64,000 bases of DNA from Phytohabitans rumicis (GCF_011764445.1 NZ_BLPG01000001.1:2976001-3040000), one strand, 5' to 3'; counted from the stretch's first letter, positions 34,227-44,774 are shown. Notes: generated by a model from the letters alone, not told the origin. Numbers and translations are program-made.

Positions 34227-34256
34227 CTAGGTGCCAATAATGAGTGCGAGAGTCAC
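34227..34256 (-). CDS. cimA leader peptide (9 aa, Leu-Ala-Leu-Ile-Ile)
   Basis: GTG-started reading frame encoding V/M-T-L-A-L-I-I-G-T followed by TAG. It holds two Leu codons (CTC) and two consecutive Ile codons (ATT), the latter rare in this GC-rich genome. Stalling at ATT when charged tRNA-Ile is scarce could change RNA folding and prevent the downstream terminator, as in classical attenuation. A CAGAGT hexamer lies seven bases before the GTG and could be the -10 of a leaderless transcript. No Shine-Dalgarno sequence is near. Function is inferred from position and codons. Confidence 0.65.
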   Translation of the reverse strand: MTLALIIGT

Positions 34257-34363
34257 GGAACGTACTCTGCCACTTCCTGCGCGCGTTTGGGTAGCTAAGT
34301 CCACATCCCGGGAACGGTTAGGGCTCCCTCGATACCGGGTACGGAGACTATCGAAAGGAGTTG

Positions 34364-34732
34364 ATGATTGTGGAAAGCCTGGACCCCCGGAGCCCATTCA
34401 ACCCGTGGACGTATCGGGACGATGCCGGTCTAACCGGCGCGGACCTGGTCGGCTACAAGGTGGAGGCGATCGACGGCGGCATCGGCAAGGTCGACCGGTG
34501 CAGCTATGAGGTCAACTCCAGCTACCTGGTGGTCGACACCGGTCCGTGGATCTTCGGCAAGAAGGTCATGCTGCCGGCGGGCGTCGTCAACAACGTCGAC
34601 CACGACGACCGCAAGGTGTACGTCGGCCGGAGCAAGGACGAGATCAAGTCCGCACCGGAGTTCGACGAGACGACGTACGCCGAACCCGCGTACCGCGACA
34701 AGCTCGGGTCGTACTACGGCGGGATGTATTAA
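34364..34732 (+). CDS. PRC-barrel domain protein
   Basis: 122 aa. A PRC-barrel-like core (about residues 22-85): DLVGYKVEAIDGGIGKVDR, then SSYLVVDTGPWIFGKKVMLPAG and the closing NNVDHDDRKVYVGRSKDEI. The C-terminus is acidic and Tyr-rich. PRC barrels bind RNA or act in photosystem and division proteins; small actinobacterial ones are of unknown role. AAAGGAG at 34354-34360 is close to ATG 34364, so GTG 34370 (nine bases away) may be the true start. Divergent from cimA. Confidence 0.8.
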   Translation: MIVESLDPRSPFNPWTYRDDAGLTGADLVGYKVEAIDGGIGKVDRCSYEVNSSYLVVDTGPWIFGKKVMLPAGVVNNVDHDDRKVYVGRSKDEIKSAPEFDETTYAEPAYRDKLGSYYGGMY

Positions 34733-34737
34733 AGATC

Positions 34738-34770
34738 ATGAAGCGCCCTCGCATCGCGGGGGCGCTTCAT
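34738..34770. terminator. terminator after the PRC-barrel gene
   Basis: Stem of about 14 bp (34738-34751 with 34757-34770, perfect apart from one G-U) and a short loop, five bases past the stop. It overlaps an ATG at 34769, which argues that the next gene starts later. Confidence 0.75.
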
Positions 34771-34792
34771 GCTGTGCGCTACCGTGGCGGTC

Positions 34793-35518
34793 GTGGATCG
34801 CACGCTGTCCTTCGCCACCACGTTCAACTTCCGGGATGTCGGCGGGTACGCCGGCCACGAGGGCCGCAAGGTGCGCTGGCGGCGGCTGTTCCGCTCCGAC
34901 TCCCTGCACCGCCTGAACGGGGCGGACGACGAGGTGTTCGCCGCGCTCGGCGTCCGCACCGTGATCGACCTGCGCCGGCCGCACGAGGTGAGCCGGGACG
35001 GACGGGTCCCCGCGTACGACGGACTCGGCTACCGCCACATCCACCCCGAGCACCAGGACTGGGACGAGGTCCCGTACGAGGAACGGCTCGGCGTCGCCCG
35101 CTACCTCGCGAACCGGTACGCCGACCTCGCGGAGCAGGGTCGCGCCGGGATCGCGTCCGCGGTGGGAGTCATCGCGGACGCGGAGAGCGCGCCGGTCGTC
35201 GTGCACTGCGTCGCGGGCAAGGACCGCACCGGCGTGGTGTGCGCGCTGACCCTGTCGGTCCTGGGCGTGAGCGACGCGGACATCGCCGCCGACTACGCCC
35301 TGAGCACCGCCGCCTCGGAGCGCTTCACGGCGTGGCTGCGCGCGCAGGACCGGCTCAAGCGCGAGGTGCCGCAGCCGTACTTCTCCTCGCCCGCCGAGGC
35401 GATGCTCCTCTTCCTGGCCGAGCTGCGCGAGCGACACGGCTCGGCGGAGGGCTACCTCCTGGCCGCCGGCCTCCCGAAGAACCAGATCGAGGCCCTACGC
35501 ACCCACCTGCTCGCCTGA
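34793..35518 (+). CDS. tyrosine-protein phosphatase (PtpB/Y_phosphatase3-like)
   Basis: 241 aa cytosolic dual-specificity-type phosphatase. Opening TFNFRDVGGYAGHEG and LFRSDSLHRL are typical of the MptpB-like group. The catalytic P-loop CX5R is HCVAGKDRTG. GTG 34793 is chosen because ATG 34769 lies in the preceding terminator hairpin. Substrate may be phosphotyrosine, phosphoserine or phosphoinositide; not decided by sequence. Confidence 0.85.
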   Translation: MDRTLSFATTFNFRDVGGYAGHEGRKVRWRRLFRSDSLHRLNGADDEVFAALGVRTVIDLRRPHEVSRDGRVPAYDGLGYRHIHPEHQDWDEVPYEERLGVARYLANRYADLAEQGRAGIASAVGVIADAESAPVVVHCVAGKDRTGVVCALTLSVLGVSDADIAADYALSTAASERFTAWLRAQDRLKREVPQPYFSSPAEAMLLFLAELRERHGSAEGYLLAAGLPKNQIEALRTHLLA

Positions 35519-35572
35519 GCCCAGCCGCCCCGCCCCCTCTTGGCCCCGCCCTTTTGGCGCCGCCCCCTCTTT

Positions 35573-35660
35573 GCGTCGATCAAGGGCAAACGGCCGTGCT
35601 TTGATCTCCGATCCACGACCCTTTCCCCTTGATCGGCGCAGAAGTCCTTGATCGACGGAG
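35573..35660. repeat. intergenic repeat family B, copy 3 (57-bp core at 35578-35634)
   Basis: Loop CTTTGATCTCCGATC, identical to copy 1 in the same orientation; the arms pair less well here (mismatches in the CAAACGG / CCCTTTC section). A partial CCTTGATCGACG unit follows. Copies 3 and 4 fill most of the structured part of the 593-bp gap 35519-36111, which otherwise shows no convincing gene. Confidence 0.88.
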
Positions 35661-35962
35661 GGCCGGCGCCCTCCCTCGTGGTTCGGGCACGGACGGGACT
35701 GTGGCGACTAGCTGCCCCTGGAGGGGCAATAGCTCGCCACGATCGCTCGGCGCCGGCCCCTGCGGGGCGCGCAGGCGGCGGGCCCAGCGCGAGGCCGGAT
35801 AGCGGAGGCGCCAGCACGCCGGACGCGCCGCAAGCCCCTGGCGCGCAGACCGCTAGGCGCCCACCGCGGCCTCGCGAGGTTATGCACCGCGCAGCGGCCG
35901 CGCCGCACCCATGGGACGCACCCCGCCCGCTCTCCCGAAGGCCCGGTTACCCGCCACTGCGC

Positions 35963-36052
35963 GGCGCGCCGATCAAGGACTTCTTCGCCGATCAAGGGCA
36001 AACGGTCGTGGTTCGGAGATCAAAGCACGACCGTTTGCCCTTGATCGACGCC
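35963..36052. repeat. intergenic repeat family B, copy 4 (57-bp core at 35990-36046)
   Basis: Perfect 21-bp arms and loop GTTCGGAGATCAAAG, inverted relative to copies 1 and 3. A left partial unit GCGCCGATCAAGGACTTC precedes it. Lies 65 bp before the ilvE stop and with copy 3 forms an inverted pair about 400 bp apart. Confidence 0.9.
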
Positions 36053-36111
36053 AAGAGAAGGCGCCTAGCAGAAGGCGCCAGCGGAAGGCGCTAAGAGAAG
36101 GGCGGAGTGGG

Positions 36112-37209
36112 CTAGAGGACGCGGTGGACCCAGCCGTAGGGGTCGGTGGCGCGGCCGCGTTGGATGTCTACCAGCCGCTGGCGGAGCGACATCGTCACCT
36201 CACCCGGGCCGGCGTCACCCATCACGAACTCGCCGTCCGGCGTGCGCACGGTGCCGATCGGGGTGATCACGGCCGCGGTGCCGCAGGCGAAGACCTCGCG
36301 CAGCCGGCCGCTCTCGGCGTCCGCGCGCCACTCCTCGATGCTGACCGGCCGCTCCTCCACGGTCTGCCCGGCCGCGCGCGCCAGCGTGATCACCGACTCG
36401 CGGGTGATGCCGGGCAGGATCGTGCCGGACAGCGGCGGCGTGGCGAGCGTGCCGTCGTCGTACACGAAGAAGACGTTCATGCCGCCGAGTTCGTCGACGT
36501 ACTTGCGCTGCACCGCGTCGAGGAAGATGACCTGGTCGCAGCCGTGCTCGATGGCCTCCGCCTGGGCGGCCAGGGATGCGGCGTAGTTGCCGCCGCACTT
36601 GGCCGCGCCGGTGCCGCCGGGCGCCGCCCGGGTGTACTCCTGCGAGACCCACAGCGCGACCGGCTTGATCCCGCCCGAGAAGTACGACCCCACGGGCGAG
36701 GCGATCAGCACGTACAGGTACTCCTGGGCCGGACGGACGCCGAGGAACACCTCGCTGGCGAACATGAACGGGCGCAGGTAGAGGCTGCTGTCGTCGCTGG
36801 TCGGGACCCACTCCCGGTCGATCTCGATGATCTGGTGCAGCGTGTCCAGGAAGACCTGCTCGGGCAGGGGCGCCATGGACATGCGCTCGGCGGACGCGTT
36901 GAACCGGCGCGCGTTGGCGTCCGGCCGGAACATGGTCACGCCACCGTCTGCCGCGTGGTACGCCTTCAGCCCCTCGAAGATCTCCTGGGCGTAGTGCAGG
37001 ACCGCGCTCGCCGGGTCCATCGGGATGGGTGCCCGGGCCTCGACGCGGGCGTCGTACCAGCCCTTGCCGTCGGCGTACCGGATCGTGACCATGTGGTCGG
37101 TGAAGATGCGGCCGAATCCCGGGTTGGCCATCAGCGCGGCGCGCTCGGCGGCCGATACCGGCTGAGGATTCGGACGGATCTCGAAGTCGAGCTTGTCACC
37201 ACCGCTCAT
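36112..37209 (-). CDS. ilvE: branched-chain amino acid aminotransferase
   Basis: 365 aa PLP enzyme of fold type IV that makes the final transamination to Val, Leu and Ile. Features: YADGKGWYDARVEARAPIP, the ALHYAQ-like VLHYAQEIFEGLKAYHA, the PLP lysine region in QVIFLDAVQRKYVDELGGMN and the phosphate-binding GTAAVITPIG. ATG 37209 has GGAGG about ten bases upstream. It lies 85 bp after leuB on the same strand and is probably co-transcribed. Confidence 0.95.
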   Translation of the reverse strand: MSGGDKLDFEIRPNPQPVSAAERAALMANPGFGRIFTDHMVTIRYADGKGWYDARVEARAPIPMDPASAVLHYAQEIFEGLKAYHAADGGVTMFRPDANARRFNASAERMSMAPLPEQVFLDTLHQIIEIDREWVPTSDDSSLYLRPFMFASEVFLGVRPAQEYLYVLIASPVGSYFSGGIKPVALWVSQEYTRAAPGGTGAAKCGGNYAASLAAQAEAIEHGCDQVIFLDAVQRKYVDELGGMNVFFVYDDGTLATPPLSGTILPGITRESVITLARAAGQTVEERPVSIEEWRADAESGRLREVFACGTAAVITPIGTVRTPDGEFVMGDAGPGEVTMSLRQRLVDIQRGRATDPYGWVHRVL

Positions 37210-37294
37210 GGCGTTGGACCTCCAAAGGGTACGGGAATGCAGGATACCCCGAACGCTCGTTCAAAGCGCGGGGTGGAACGACGTCCAGCGGGCG

Positions 37295-38323
37295 TCAGGC
37301 GGCCTGCGCGGCCAACCGGTCGCCGACCTCGGCGGTACGCACCGGCACGCCCGGGGTACGGGACGCGAGCTCGGTCGCGACCGCCTCGAATACTCGGCGG
37401 GCCTCGTCGGCGTGCCCGAGGTGGTCGAGCAGCAGCGAAGCGGACAGCACGGCCGCGACCGGGTCGGCCACGCCCTTGCCGGCGATGTCCGGGGCGGAGC
37501 CGTGCACCGGCTCGAACATCGAGGGGAACTGCCGCGTCGGGTTGATGGACCCGCTCGCGGCCAGCCCGATGCCGCCGGTCACGGCGGCGGCGATGTCGGT
37601 GAGGATGTCGCCGAAGAGGTTGTCGGTGACCACCACGTCGTACCGCTGGGGCTGGGTCACCATGAACATGGCGGCCGCGTCGACGTGCTGGTACTCGGTC
37701 TCCACGTCGGGAAACTCGGCCTTCACCGCGTCGAACGCGCGCGACCACAGCGAGCCGGCGTGGGTCAGCACGTTGGTCTTGTGCACCAGGGTGACCTTGC
37801 GGCGCTCGCGGCGCTGTGCCCGCGCGAACGCGTCGCGGATGACCCGCTCGACGCCGTGCCGGGTGTTGAGGCTCTCCTCGGTCGCCACCTCGGCGGGCGT
37901 GTCGCGGTGCATCGTGCCGCCGGCGCCGGCGTACAGCCCTTCGGTGCCCTCCCGCACGACCACGAAGTCGATCTCGCCGGCCTTCACGTGGGCCAGCGGG
38001 CTGGAGGTGCCGGGCCAGAGCCGGGCGGGGCGCAGGTTGACGTACTGGTCGAAGTCGAAGCGGAGCTTGAGCAGCAGGCCGCGCTCAAGGACTCCCGGCG
38101 GGACGGTCGGGTCGCCGACCGCGCCCAGCAGGATCGCGTCGTGGCCGGCCAGCTCGTCGCGGACCGAGTCGGGCAGCACCTCACCCGTGCGGTGGTAGCG
38201 CGCCGCGCCCAGGTCGTACTCGGTGGCGGTCACCCCGGGCAGTACGGCGTCGATGACCTTGCGGGCCTCCGCGACTACCTCGGTCCCGATGCCATCCCCG
38301 GCCACCACCGCGATCCGTGCCAC
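37295..38323 (-). CDS. leuB: 3-isopropylmalate dehydrogenase
   Basis: 342 aa. Oxidises and decarboxylates 3-isopropylmalate, and in the citramalate route beta-methylmalate. Early [15 protein letters not shown]; substrate region [20 protein letters not shown] site including [16 protein letters not shown] (with the catalytic Asp triad region [13 protein letters not shown]). Normal length. Upstream on the minus strand GAAGGGG precedes the ATG. It serves both leucine and CimA-derived isoleucine synthesis. Confidence 0.95.
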   Translation of the reverse strand: MARIAVVAGDGIGTEVVAEARKVIDAVLPGVTATEYDLGAARYHRTGEVLPDSVRDELAGHDAILLGAVGDPTVPPGVLERGLLLKLRFDFDQYVNLRPARLWPGTSSPLAHVKAGEIDFVVVREGTEGLYAGAGGTMHRDTPAEVATEESLNTRHGVERVIRDAFARAQRRERRKVTLVHKTNVLTHAGSLWSRAFDAVKAEFPDVETEYQHVDAAAMFMVTQPQRYDVVVTDNLFGDILTDIAAAVTGGIGLAASGSINPTRQFPSMFEPVHGSAPDIAGKGVADPVAAVLSASLLLDHLGHADEARRVFEAVATELASRTPGVPVRTAEVGDRLAAQAA

Positions 38324-38468
38324 GTCAAACCCCTTCGTCGGAAGTGTGCTGAAGGAACGTTAATCGCCCGTCCCGATTTTCGGTACGAGCCTCCCGCCAT
38401 TTGGTACACAGGAGGTTCTCAGAAAATACCCATGATCCAGTCACCTTTACCCCCTACCTTCTAACACC

Positions 38469-39347
38469 ATGGCGATCCAGCAGGCATCGGGGCCGAGCAC
38501 GAGCATCGCACGGGCCCCGAGGAGCACCATCAGGGACGGCCGGGGCCGCGCCGACCTGTGGCTCGGTTACCAGGGTCCGGCCAACCGTCCGTTCGGCGCC
38601 TCGACCGCGGCCGCCGCCGGGCGCGTGGTGGCCCGGCACGCCGTACACACCTCCGCGGCCGACTTCTCGCTCATGCTGGTGGCGCCCGAGTGGATGAGCC
38701 GCCGCGCGATCAGCGAGGCCATCGCCGACGCGGTCGCCGAGCTGCGCGCGATCGACGTCACCTACAGCCCGCTGCGCCGCAACAGCCTGGTCTCGCTGCT
38801 GCGCCGCGGCGAGGTGTCCGCCGAGGCGTACCCGCCGCTGGCCGACATCGTGGCCCGGTGCGACGCGATGCGCGCCGCCACCGACGGATGGTTCGACGCC
38901 TGGGCGGTGCCCGGCGGCTTCGACCCGGGCGGCCTGCTGAAGGGCTGGGCCGTCGACCGCGCCGCGGCGCGGTTGCGCGCCGCCGGCATCGAGGACTACG
39001 CCGTCGTCAGCGAGGCGGATCTCACGGTACGCGGGCACGCGCCCCATGGCGGCCCATGGCGCGTCGCCGTCCACCATCCGCGCGAGCCCCGCCGGATCGC
39101 CATGGTCCTGGAGATGACCGAGGGCGCGGTGGGCGCCTCCGGACTGACCGGCCACCGCGGTCACGTGGTCGACCCGCACGTCGCCGAGATCGTCCGTCAC
39201 GAGGGCGCCGCCGTCGTCACCGGGCCCGACCTGGCCGTGGCCGACGCGTACGCGACCGCCCTCTTCGCCGCCGGTCCGGCCGGCCTGGGCTGGTTTCCCA
39301 CAGTGGACGGTTACCGGATGTTGATCGCCGAGTGCCGCCCCACCTGA
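38469..39347 (+). CDS. apbE: FAD:protein FMN transferase (ApbE family)
   Basis: 292 aa. ApbE transfers FMN onto a Thr or Ser of partner flavoproteins. Diagnostic blocks are GWFDAWAVPGGFDPGGLLKGWAVDRA-like sequence (the GGxxKGxAxD pattern), HRGHVVDPH and the metal-binding ADAYATALFAAGPAG. Unlike the usual periplasmic forms it shows no signal peptide or lipobox, so it may act in the cytoplasm or be exported another way. Divergent from leuB. No flavoprotein target is encoded nearby. Confidence 0.87.
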   Translation: MAIQQASGPSTSIARAPRSTIRDGRGRADLWLGYQGPANRPFGASTAAAAGRVVARHAVHTSAADFSLMLVAPEWMSRRAISEAIADAVAELRAIDVTYSPLRRNSLVSLLRRGEVSAEAYPPLADIVARCDAMRAATDGWFDAWAVPGGFDPGGLLKGWAVDRAAARLRAAGIEDYAVVSEADLTVRGHAPHGGPWRVAVHHPREPRRIAMVLEMTEGAVGASGLTGHRGHVVDPHVAEIVRHEGAAVVTGPDLAVADAYATALFAAGPAGLGWFPTVDGYRMLIAECRPT

Positions 39348-39364
39348 AAGAGCCACCTAAAGAC

Positions 39365-39401
39365 CAGCCCCCGCGGTCTCGGCAAGGAACCGCGAGGGCT
39401 G
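39365..39401. terminator. terminator after apbE
   Basis: 13-bp stem with one mismatch (39365-39377 with 39389-39401), 17 bp past the stop codon. Confidence 0.7.
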
Positions 39402-39607
39402 ATCAAAGATCGAGTACGCGTGGCTCGCGCACACGGGAGGTGCGATCAACACCCGTGGACCACGTCACCCGAAGACGCGCCCACGCGGTGTGTAACCGGA
39501 TGAACACGGTATCGATTCGGCCGCGGGCGACGCAAGACAAGCGCCCGCACCGCGTGTCGTATGGGGCGGGTCCCCTTGACGTTCACCGGATGGCAATATC
39601 TGTGCCC

Positions 39608-39970
39608 GTGAGTTTTGACCTCGTCGTGTGGGCCCTGGACGATGGCGCCACGCCAGCGGACGTACGGGCGGCGCATGAGCTGTGCCGCGAAGGTGAGCAC
39701 GCGGAGGGCCAGGTCGACCGCCGGATCGGCGCCTTCTACGCCGAGCTCACCGCCCAGTACTCCGACAAGGAGCCGGTCGCGGACAGCCCATGGACCGACG
39801 CTCCCCTGCACGTCGCGCCCGACCACGTCATGATGTGCCTGTCCGAGTCGTGCGCCGACGCGGTCCTGGAGGCCATCGAGCGCCTGGCCGGCGAAAACAA
39901 CCTCATGCTCCTCGACCTGCAGGACGGCTCCGTCTACCCGCCGCCGAGCCGCGTCGCGTCCTCCCAGTGA
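39608..39970 (+). CDS. conserved hypothetical protein
   Basis: About 120 aa, acidic, no signal peptide or membrane segment. It opens SFDLVVWALDDGATPADVRA and has LHVAPDHVMMCLSESCADAV and a closing LLDLQDGSVYPPPS. Alternating strand-helix pattern suggests a small alpha/beta fold. I do not recognise the family. Frames from ATG 39590 or GTG 39602 are also possible; GTG 39608 is preceded by ATATCT, so a leaderless transcript is conceivable. Its stop lies within repeat C1, which probably serves as its terminator. Confidence 0.6.
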   Translation: MSFDLVVWALDDGATPADVRAAHELCREGEHAEGQVDRRIGAFYAELTAQYSDKEPVADSPWTDAPLHVAPDHVMMCLSESCADAVLEAIERLAGENNLMLLDLQDGSVYPPPSRVASSQ

Positions 39971-40020
39971 TCAGGGCGTCCTTCACGTCGTTATAGCGAC
40001 TTGAAGGACGCCCTGATCAC
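39967..40020. repeat. intergenic repeat family C, copy 1 (54 bp)
   Basis: Perfect 19-bp arms (39967-39985 and 40002-40020, GTGATCAGGGCGTCCTTCA) and a 16-base loop CGTCGTTATAGCGACT. It sits between a convergent gene pair (hypothetical protein and serA) and probably terminates both. A second copy is at 43161. Confidence 0.9.
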
Positions 40021-40031
40021 GGAAGAGGGTG

Positions 40032-41630
40032 CTATTCGTCGCGGAGGTCGGCCGCGCTGGCCGCAGTCGCGCCGATCACATCCGCGGCCTCCGTGAGCAG
40101 CTCGGCGCCCACCGCCCCGTCGACGGTCAACGTCATCAGCGCCTCGCCGCCGGCCTCGCGCCGGGCCACCTGCATCGCCGCGATGTTGACGCCGTGCTCG
40201 CCGAGCAGCGAACCGATTGCGCCGACCACGCCGGGCCGGTCGGCGTACCGGAAGAAGAGCAGGATGCCGTCGGCGGTCAGCTCCAGGTCGAACCCGTCGA
40301 CCTCGGTGAGCTTGATGGTCTCCCGGCTGCCGCTGATGACGACCGTGCCGGAGACGCTGACCGTACGGCCGTCGGGCAGCGCGCCCCGCACGGACACCAG
40401 GGTCGGCTCCTCGGCCGAGTCGGCGTGCGTGTGCAGGTCGACCTCGACGCCCCGGTCGGCGGCGAACAGCGGCGCGTTCACGTACGTCACCTGCTCCTCG
40501 ACCACCGAGGTGAACAGGCCCTTGGTGGCGGCCAGCTTGAGCACCGAGACGTCGTTGCCGGCGGCCTCGCCGCGCACCTCGACCGTGACGCTGGAGGCCA
40601 CCCCGCCGGCGACCGCGGTGAAGACCTTGCCGAGCTTTTCGGCGAGCGGCAGCAGCGGACGCACGTCTTCGGCCACCACGCCGCCGGCCTGCACGTTGAC
40701 CGCGTCCGGCACGAACTCGCCCTGCAGCGCCAGCTTGACGCTCTTGGCCACGGACAGGCCGGCCTTGTCCTGCGCCTCGGCCGTGGACGCGCCGAGGTGC
40801 GGGGTCGCCACCACGTTGTCGAACGCGAACAGCGGCGACGAGGTGCACGGCTCCTTGACGTACACGTCGATGCCGGCACCGCCGACGCGGCCCTCGGCGA
40901 TCGCGTCAGCCAGGGCCTGCTCGTCGATCAGGCCGCCGCGCGCGGCGTTGACGATGCGGACGCCGGGCTTGACGGTGGCCAGCTCCTTCTCCCCGATGAG
41001 GCCGACCGTCTCCGGGGTCTTGGGCAGGTGGATCGAGATGAAGTCGCTCTCCCGCAGCAGCTCCTCCAGGCCCACCAGGCGCACGCCGAGCTGGGCCGCG
41101 CGGGCCGGCTGGACGTACGGGTCGTACGCGATCAGGCGGGTGCCGAACGCGGCGATCCGCTGCGCGAAGAGCACGCCGATGCGACCCAGGCCGACGACGC
41201 CGACGGTCTTGCCCTGGATCTCCACGCCGGTGTACTTGGACCGCTTCCACTCGCCGGCCTTGAGCGCGGAGCTGGCGCTGGCCGTGTTGCGGGCCACCGC
41301 GAGCAGCAGCGCGACGGCCTGCTCAGCGGCCGAGACGATGTTGGACGTCGGGGCGTTGACAACCATGACGCCGCGGGCGGTCGCGGCCGCGACCTCGACG
41401 TTGTCGAGGCCCACGCCGGCGCGGGCGACCACCTTCAGCTTGGGCGCCGCGGCGATGGCCTCGGCGTTGATCTGGGTAGCGCTCCGCACGATGACCGCGT
41501 GGGCCTCGGCCAGCGCGGCGAGGAGGGCCGCGCGGTCGGTGCCATCCACATGGCGTACGTCGAAGTCGTGCGCGAGCACGTCAATGGCGGCGGGAGCGAG
41601 CTCTTCAGCGATGAGTACGACGGGAGTCAT
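40032..41630 (-). CDS. serA: D-3-phosphoglycerate dehydrogenase
   Basis: 532 aa. First step of serine synthesis from 3-phosphoglycerate. NAD domain GKTVGVVGLGRIGVLFAQR; catalytic Arg in NAARGGLIDE, Glu in VKEPCTSSPLF, His in TPHLGASTAEAQ. The long actinobacterial type continues with an intervening domain (about 320-450) and a C-terminal ACT domain (about 458-530: GILLFFRYADRPGVVGAIG) that senses serine. ATG 41630 begins the conserved TPVVLIAEELAP. Its place between leuB and ilvC matches M. tuberculosis. Confidence 0.95.
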   Translation of the reverse strand: MTPVVLIAEELAPAAIDVLAHDFDVRHVDGTDRAALLAALAEAHAVIVRSATQINAEAIAAAPKLKVVARAGVGLDNVEVAAATARGVMVVNAPTSNIVSAAEQAVALLLAVARNTASASSALKAGEWKRSKYTGVEIQGKTVGVVGLGRIGVLFAQRIAAFGTRLIAYDPYVQPARAAQLGVRLVGLEELLRESDFISIHLPKTPETVGLIGEKELATVKPGVRIVNAARGGLIDEQALADAIAEGRVGGAGIDVYVKEPCTSSPLFAFDNVVATPHLGASTAEAQDKAGLSVAKSVKLALQGEFVPDAVNVQAGGVVAEDVRPLLPLAEKLGKVFTAVAGGVASSVTVEVRGEAAGNDVSVLKLAATKGLFTSVVEEQVTYVNAPLFAADRGVEVDLHTHADSAEEPTLVSVRGALPDGRTVSVSGTVVISGSRETIKLTEVDGFDLELTADGILLFFRYADRPGVVGAIGSLLGEHGVNIAAMQVARREAGGEALMTLTVDGAVGAELLTEAADVIGATAASAADLRDE

Positions 41631-41826
41631 CTGTCCTCGTAGAGTCGTTTGGGCGGGTCGGCGCACACCTTGAGACAGCGCGCCGCTCTGCGCCCTGCGC
41701 CTCCCCCAAGCGAGCGGACGGATCTCGATGGAGGTGCGCCCTCACCGCGATCGTAGGCGCACGAGAACCCTCCGTCGCTCCCGCCTCAGCGTGAGCGCCC
41801 TCACAAAACCGACACAACCGGCGCCA

Positions 41827-43056
41827 TTACCCCACGGGGTGACGATCGACACGCGCCAACCGGCGCCCGATCTGCCGGAACGACTCGGCCTCCGTCGACA
41901 GCGCGTCGAGGAACGTGTCGAACGCGAGCGATCCCACCGGCGGGTAGATCCGCTCGCGGGGCGGCTCCTGGCCCGGCGTGAGCGCCCCCTCGGCGACCAT
42001 GAACTCCAGGATGGCCTCGCGGACCGCGGGCAGCGCCACGGGCGAGTGGTAGAGCACGTTGAGGGCCTGCATCCGCATGCCCTTGACGTGGTCTTCGCCC
42101 TTGTTGTCGTGGAAGTGCGGGTTGCGGGTCTCGATCTGCAGCACCGGCACCGAGTGCGGCAGCACCTGCGGCGAGATGACGGGCAGCACCCCGCCGAACT
42201 GCTCGAACAGCTCGACGTACTCGAACGGCTCGACCGCGAACCCGCCGGCCAGCCGCATGCGCAGGCCGAGGTCGAGGCTGAGCGCGTGCTCGCCGGCGTT
42301 GCCGGTGGCGATCACCTCGGTGCCGAAGCCCGAGTACTCCGCCACCAGGCGGTTCAGGAACATGTTGGTCACCTCGGAACTGCGGCCGCGCCGGCTGAAG
42401 AACAGGCGCCCGTCGCGCAGCTTGGGCTTGGAGTGCCACGAGATCCGGACCATCGAGTACGGGCTGTCGGCCGAGGCCAGGTGCAGCCCGGCGGCGTACG
42501 CCTTGCAGTACTCGTTGACCGCCCCGGGGACGTAGTTGTCGGCGTCGACGTAGCCGACGTACCGGCGGCCGGTCATGGCCGCCATCGCCATGCCGATCAG
42601 CATGGCCTCGCCCTTGCCGGTGCGGACCAGCCCTTCGTCGTCGATCATCTCCGGCATGCCGGCCGCCTTGATCGCCGCGGCCAGGCCGGGGTCGCGCTGG
42701 TGTATGGCCATCGCCGGACGCTCCGCGACCCGGCAGAACTGCTCGACGCTCTGCACCTCAATCTCGTACCGATCGATCGGCTGTCGAGCACTGTTACTGA
42801 CGAGAATGATGAGACAGTCGTGCGGAATTCCGGAGAGCACGCCCTCAATTACTCTGCGTGTCTCATTCATGCACGGAATAACGACGACCAATTCCGATTC
42901 GATCGCGCGGATGTTATCCGGCGCAACGATCTGGCTATGGCTTCCGCCCTGGTCAGCGCCGCGCTGCGCGCCCGAGTCGAGCTCGATGACGCGCTGAAGC
43001 TCGTGGATCCGGACGGCGCCGAAGCGCTCGGTTCGGTGCGGTTGCTCCAGACGCAT
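41827..43056 (-). CDS. mpgS: mannosyl-3-phosphoglycerate synthase (GT55)
   Basis: 409 aa. Transfers mannose from GDP-mannose to 3-phosphoglycerate, making the precursor of the compatible solute mannosylglycerate. The N-terminus RTERFGAVRIHELQRVIELD and later blocks match archaeal and bacterial MpgS: VVIPCMNE, HQRDPGLA, TGKGEAMLIGMAMAA, the metal-binding VDADNYVPGAVNEYCKAYAAG (Asp171, Asp173), RISWHSKPKL and IETRNPHFHDNKGEDHVKGM. ATG 43056 aligns with the family start; an in-frame ATG at 43131 adds unrelated residues. No mpgP phosphatase is adjacent. It shares the substrate 3-phosphoglycerate with SerA next door. Confidence 0.88.
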   Translation of the reverse strand: MRLEQPHRTERFGAVRIHELQRVIELDSGAQRGADQGGSHSQIVAPDNIRAIESELVVVIPCMNETRRVIEGVLSGIPHDCLIILVSNSARQPIDRYEIEVQSVEQFCRVAERPAMAIHQRDPGLAAAIKAAGMPEMIDDEGLVRTGKGEAMLIGMAMAAMTGRRYVGYVDADNYVPGAVNEYCKAYAAGLHLASADSPYSMVRISWHSKPKLRDGRLFFSRRGRSSEVTNMFLNRLVAEYSGFGTEVIATGNAGEHALSLDLGLRMRLAGGFAVEPFEYVELFEQFGGVLPVISPQVLPHSVPVLQIETRNPHFHDNKGEDHVKGMRMQALNVLYHSPVALPAVREAILEFMVAEGALTPGQEPPRERIYPPVGSLAFDTFLDALSTEAESFRQIGRRLARVDRHPVG

Positions 43057-43160
43057 GAATCGACGGTACCTGAGCCATCGATTAAGCGCGCGTAAGCGAT
43101 AGGGTCCCTCGCTGAATTGACGCCCGCGCAATCTGCCGGCAACACGCTCTCACCCCACCC

Positions 43161-43214
43161 GTGATCAGGGCGTCCCTCAAGTCGCTCTAGCAACGTGAGG
43201 GACGCCCTGATCAA
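43161..43214. repeat. intergenic repeat family C, copy 2 (54 bp, inverted)
   Basis: 18-bp perfect arms with a paired change from copy 1 (TTCA/TGAA there, CTCA/TGAG here). The 16-base loop matches the reverse complement of the copy 1 loop at 13 positions, so the element is inverted. It lies just after the ilvC stop and probably terminates ilvBNC transcription. Confidence 0.9.
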
Positions 43215-43219
43215 GCGGT

Positions 43220-44773
<1,554 letters not shown>

Positions 44774-44774
<1 letters not shown>

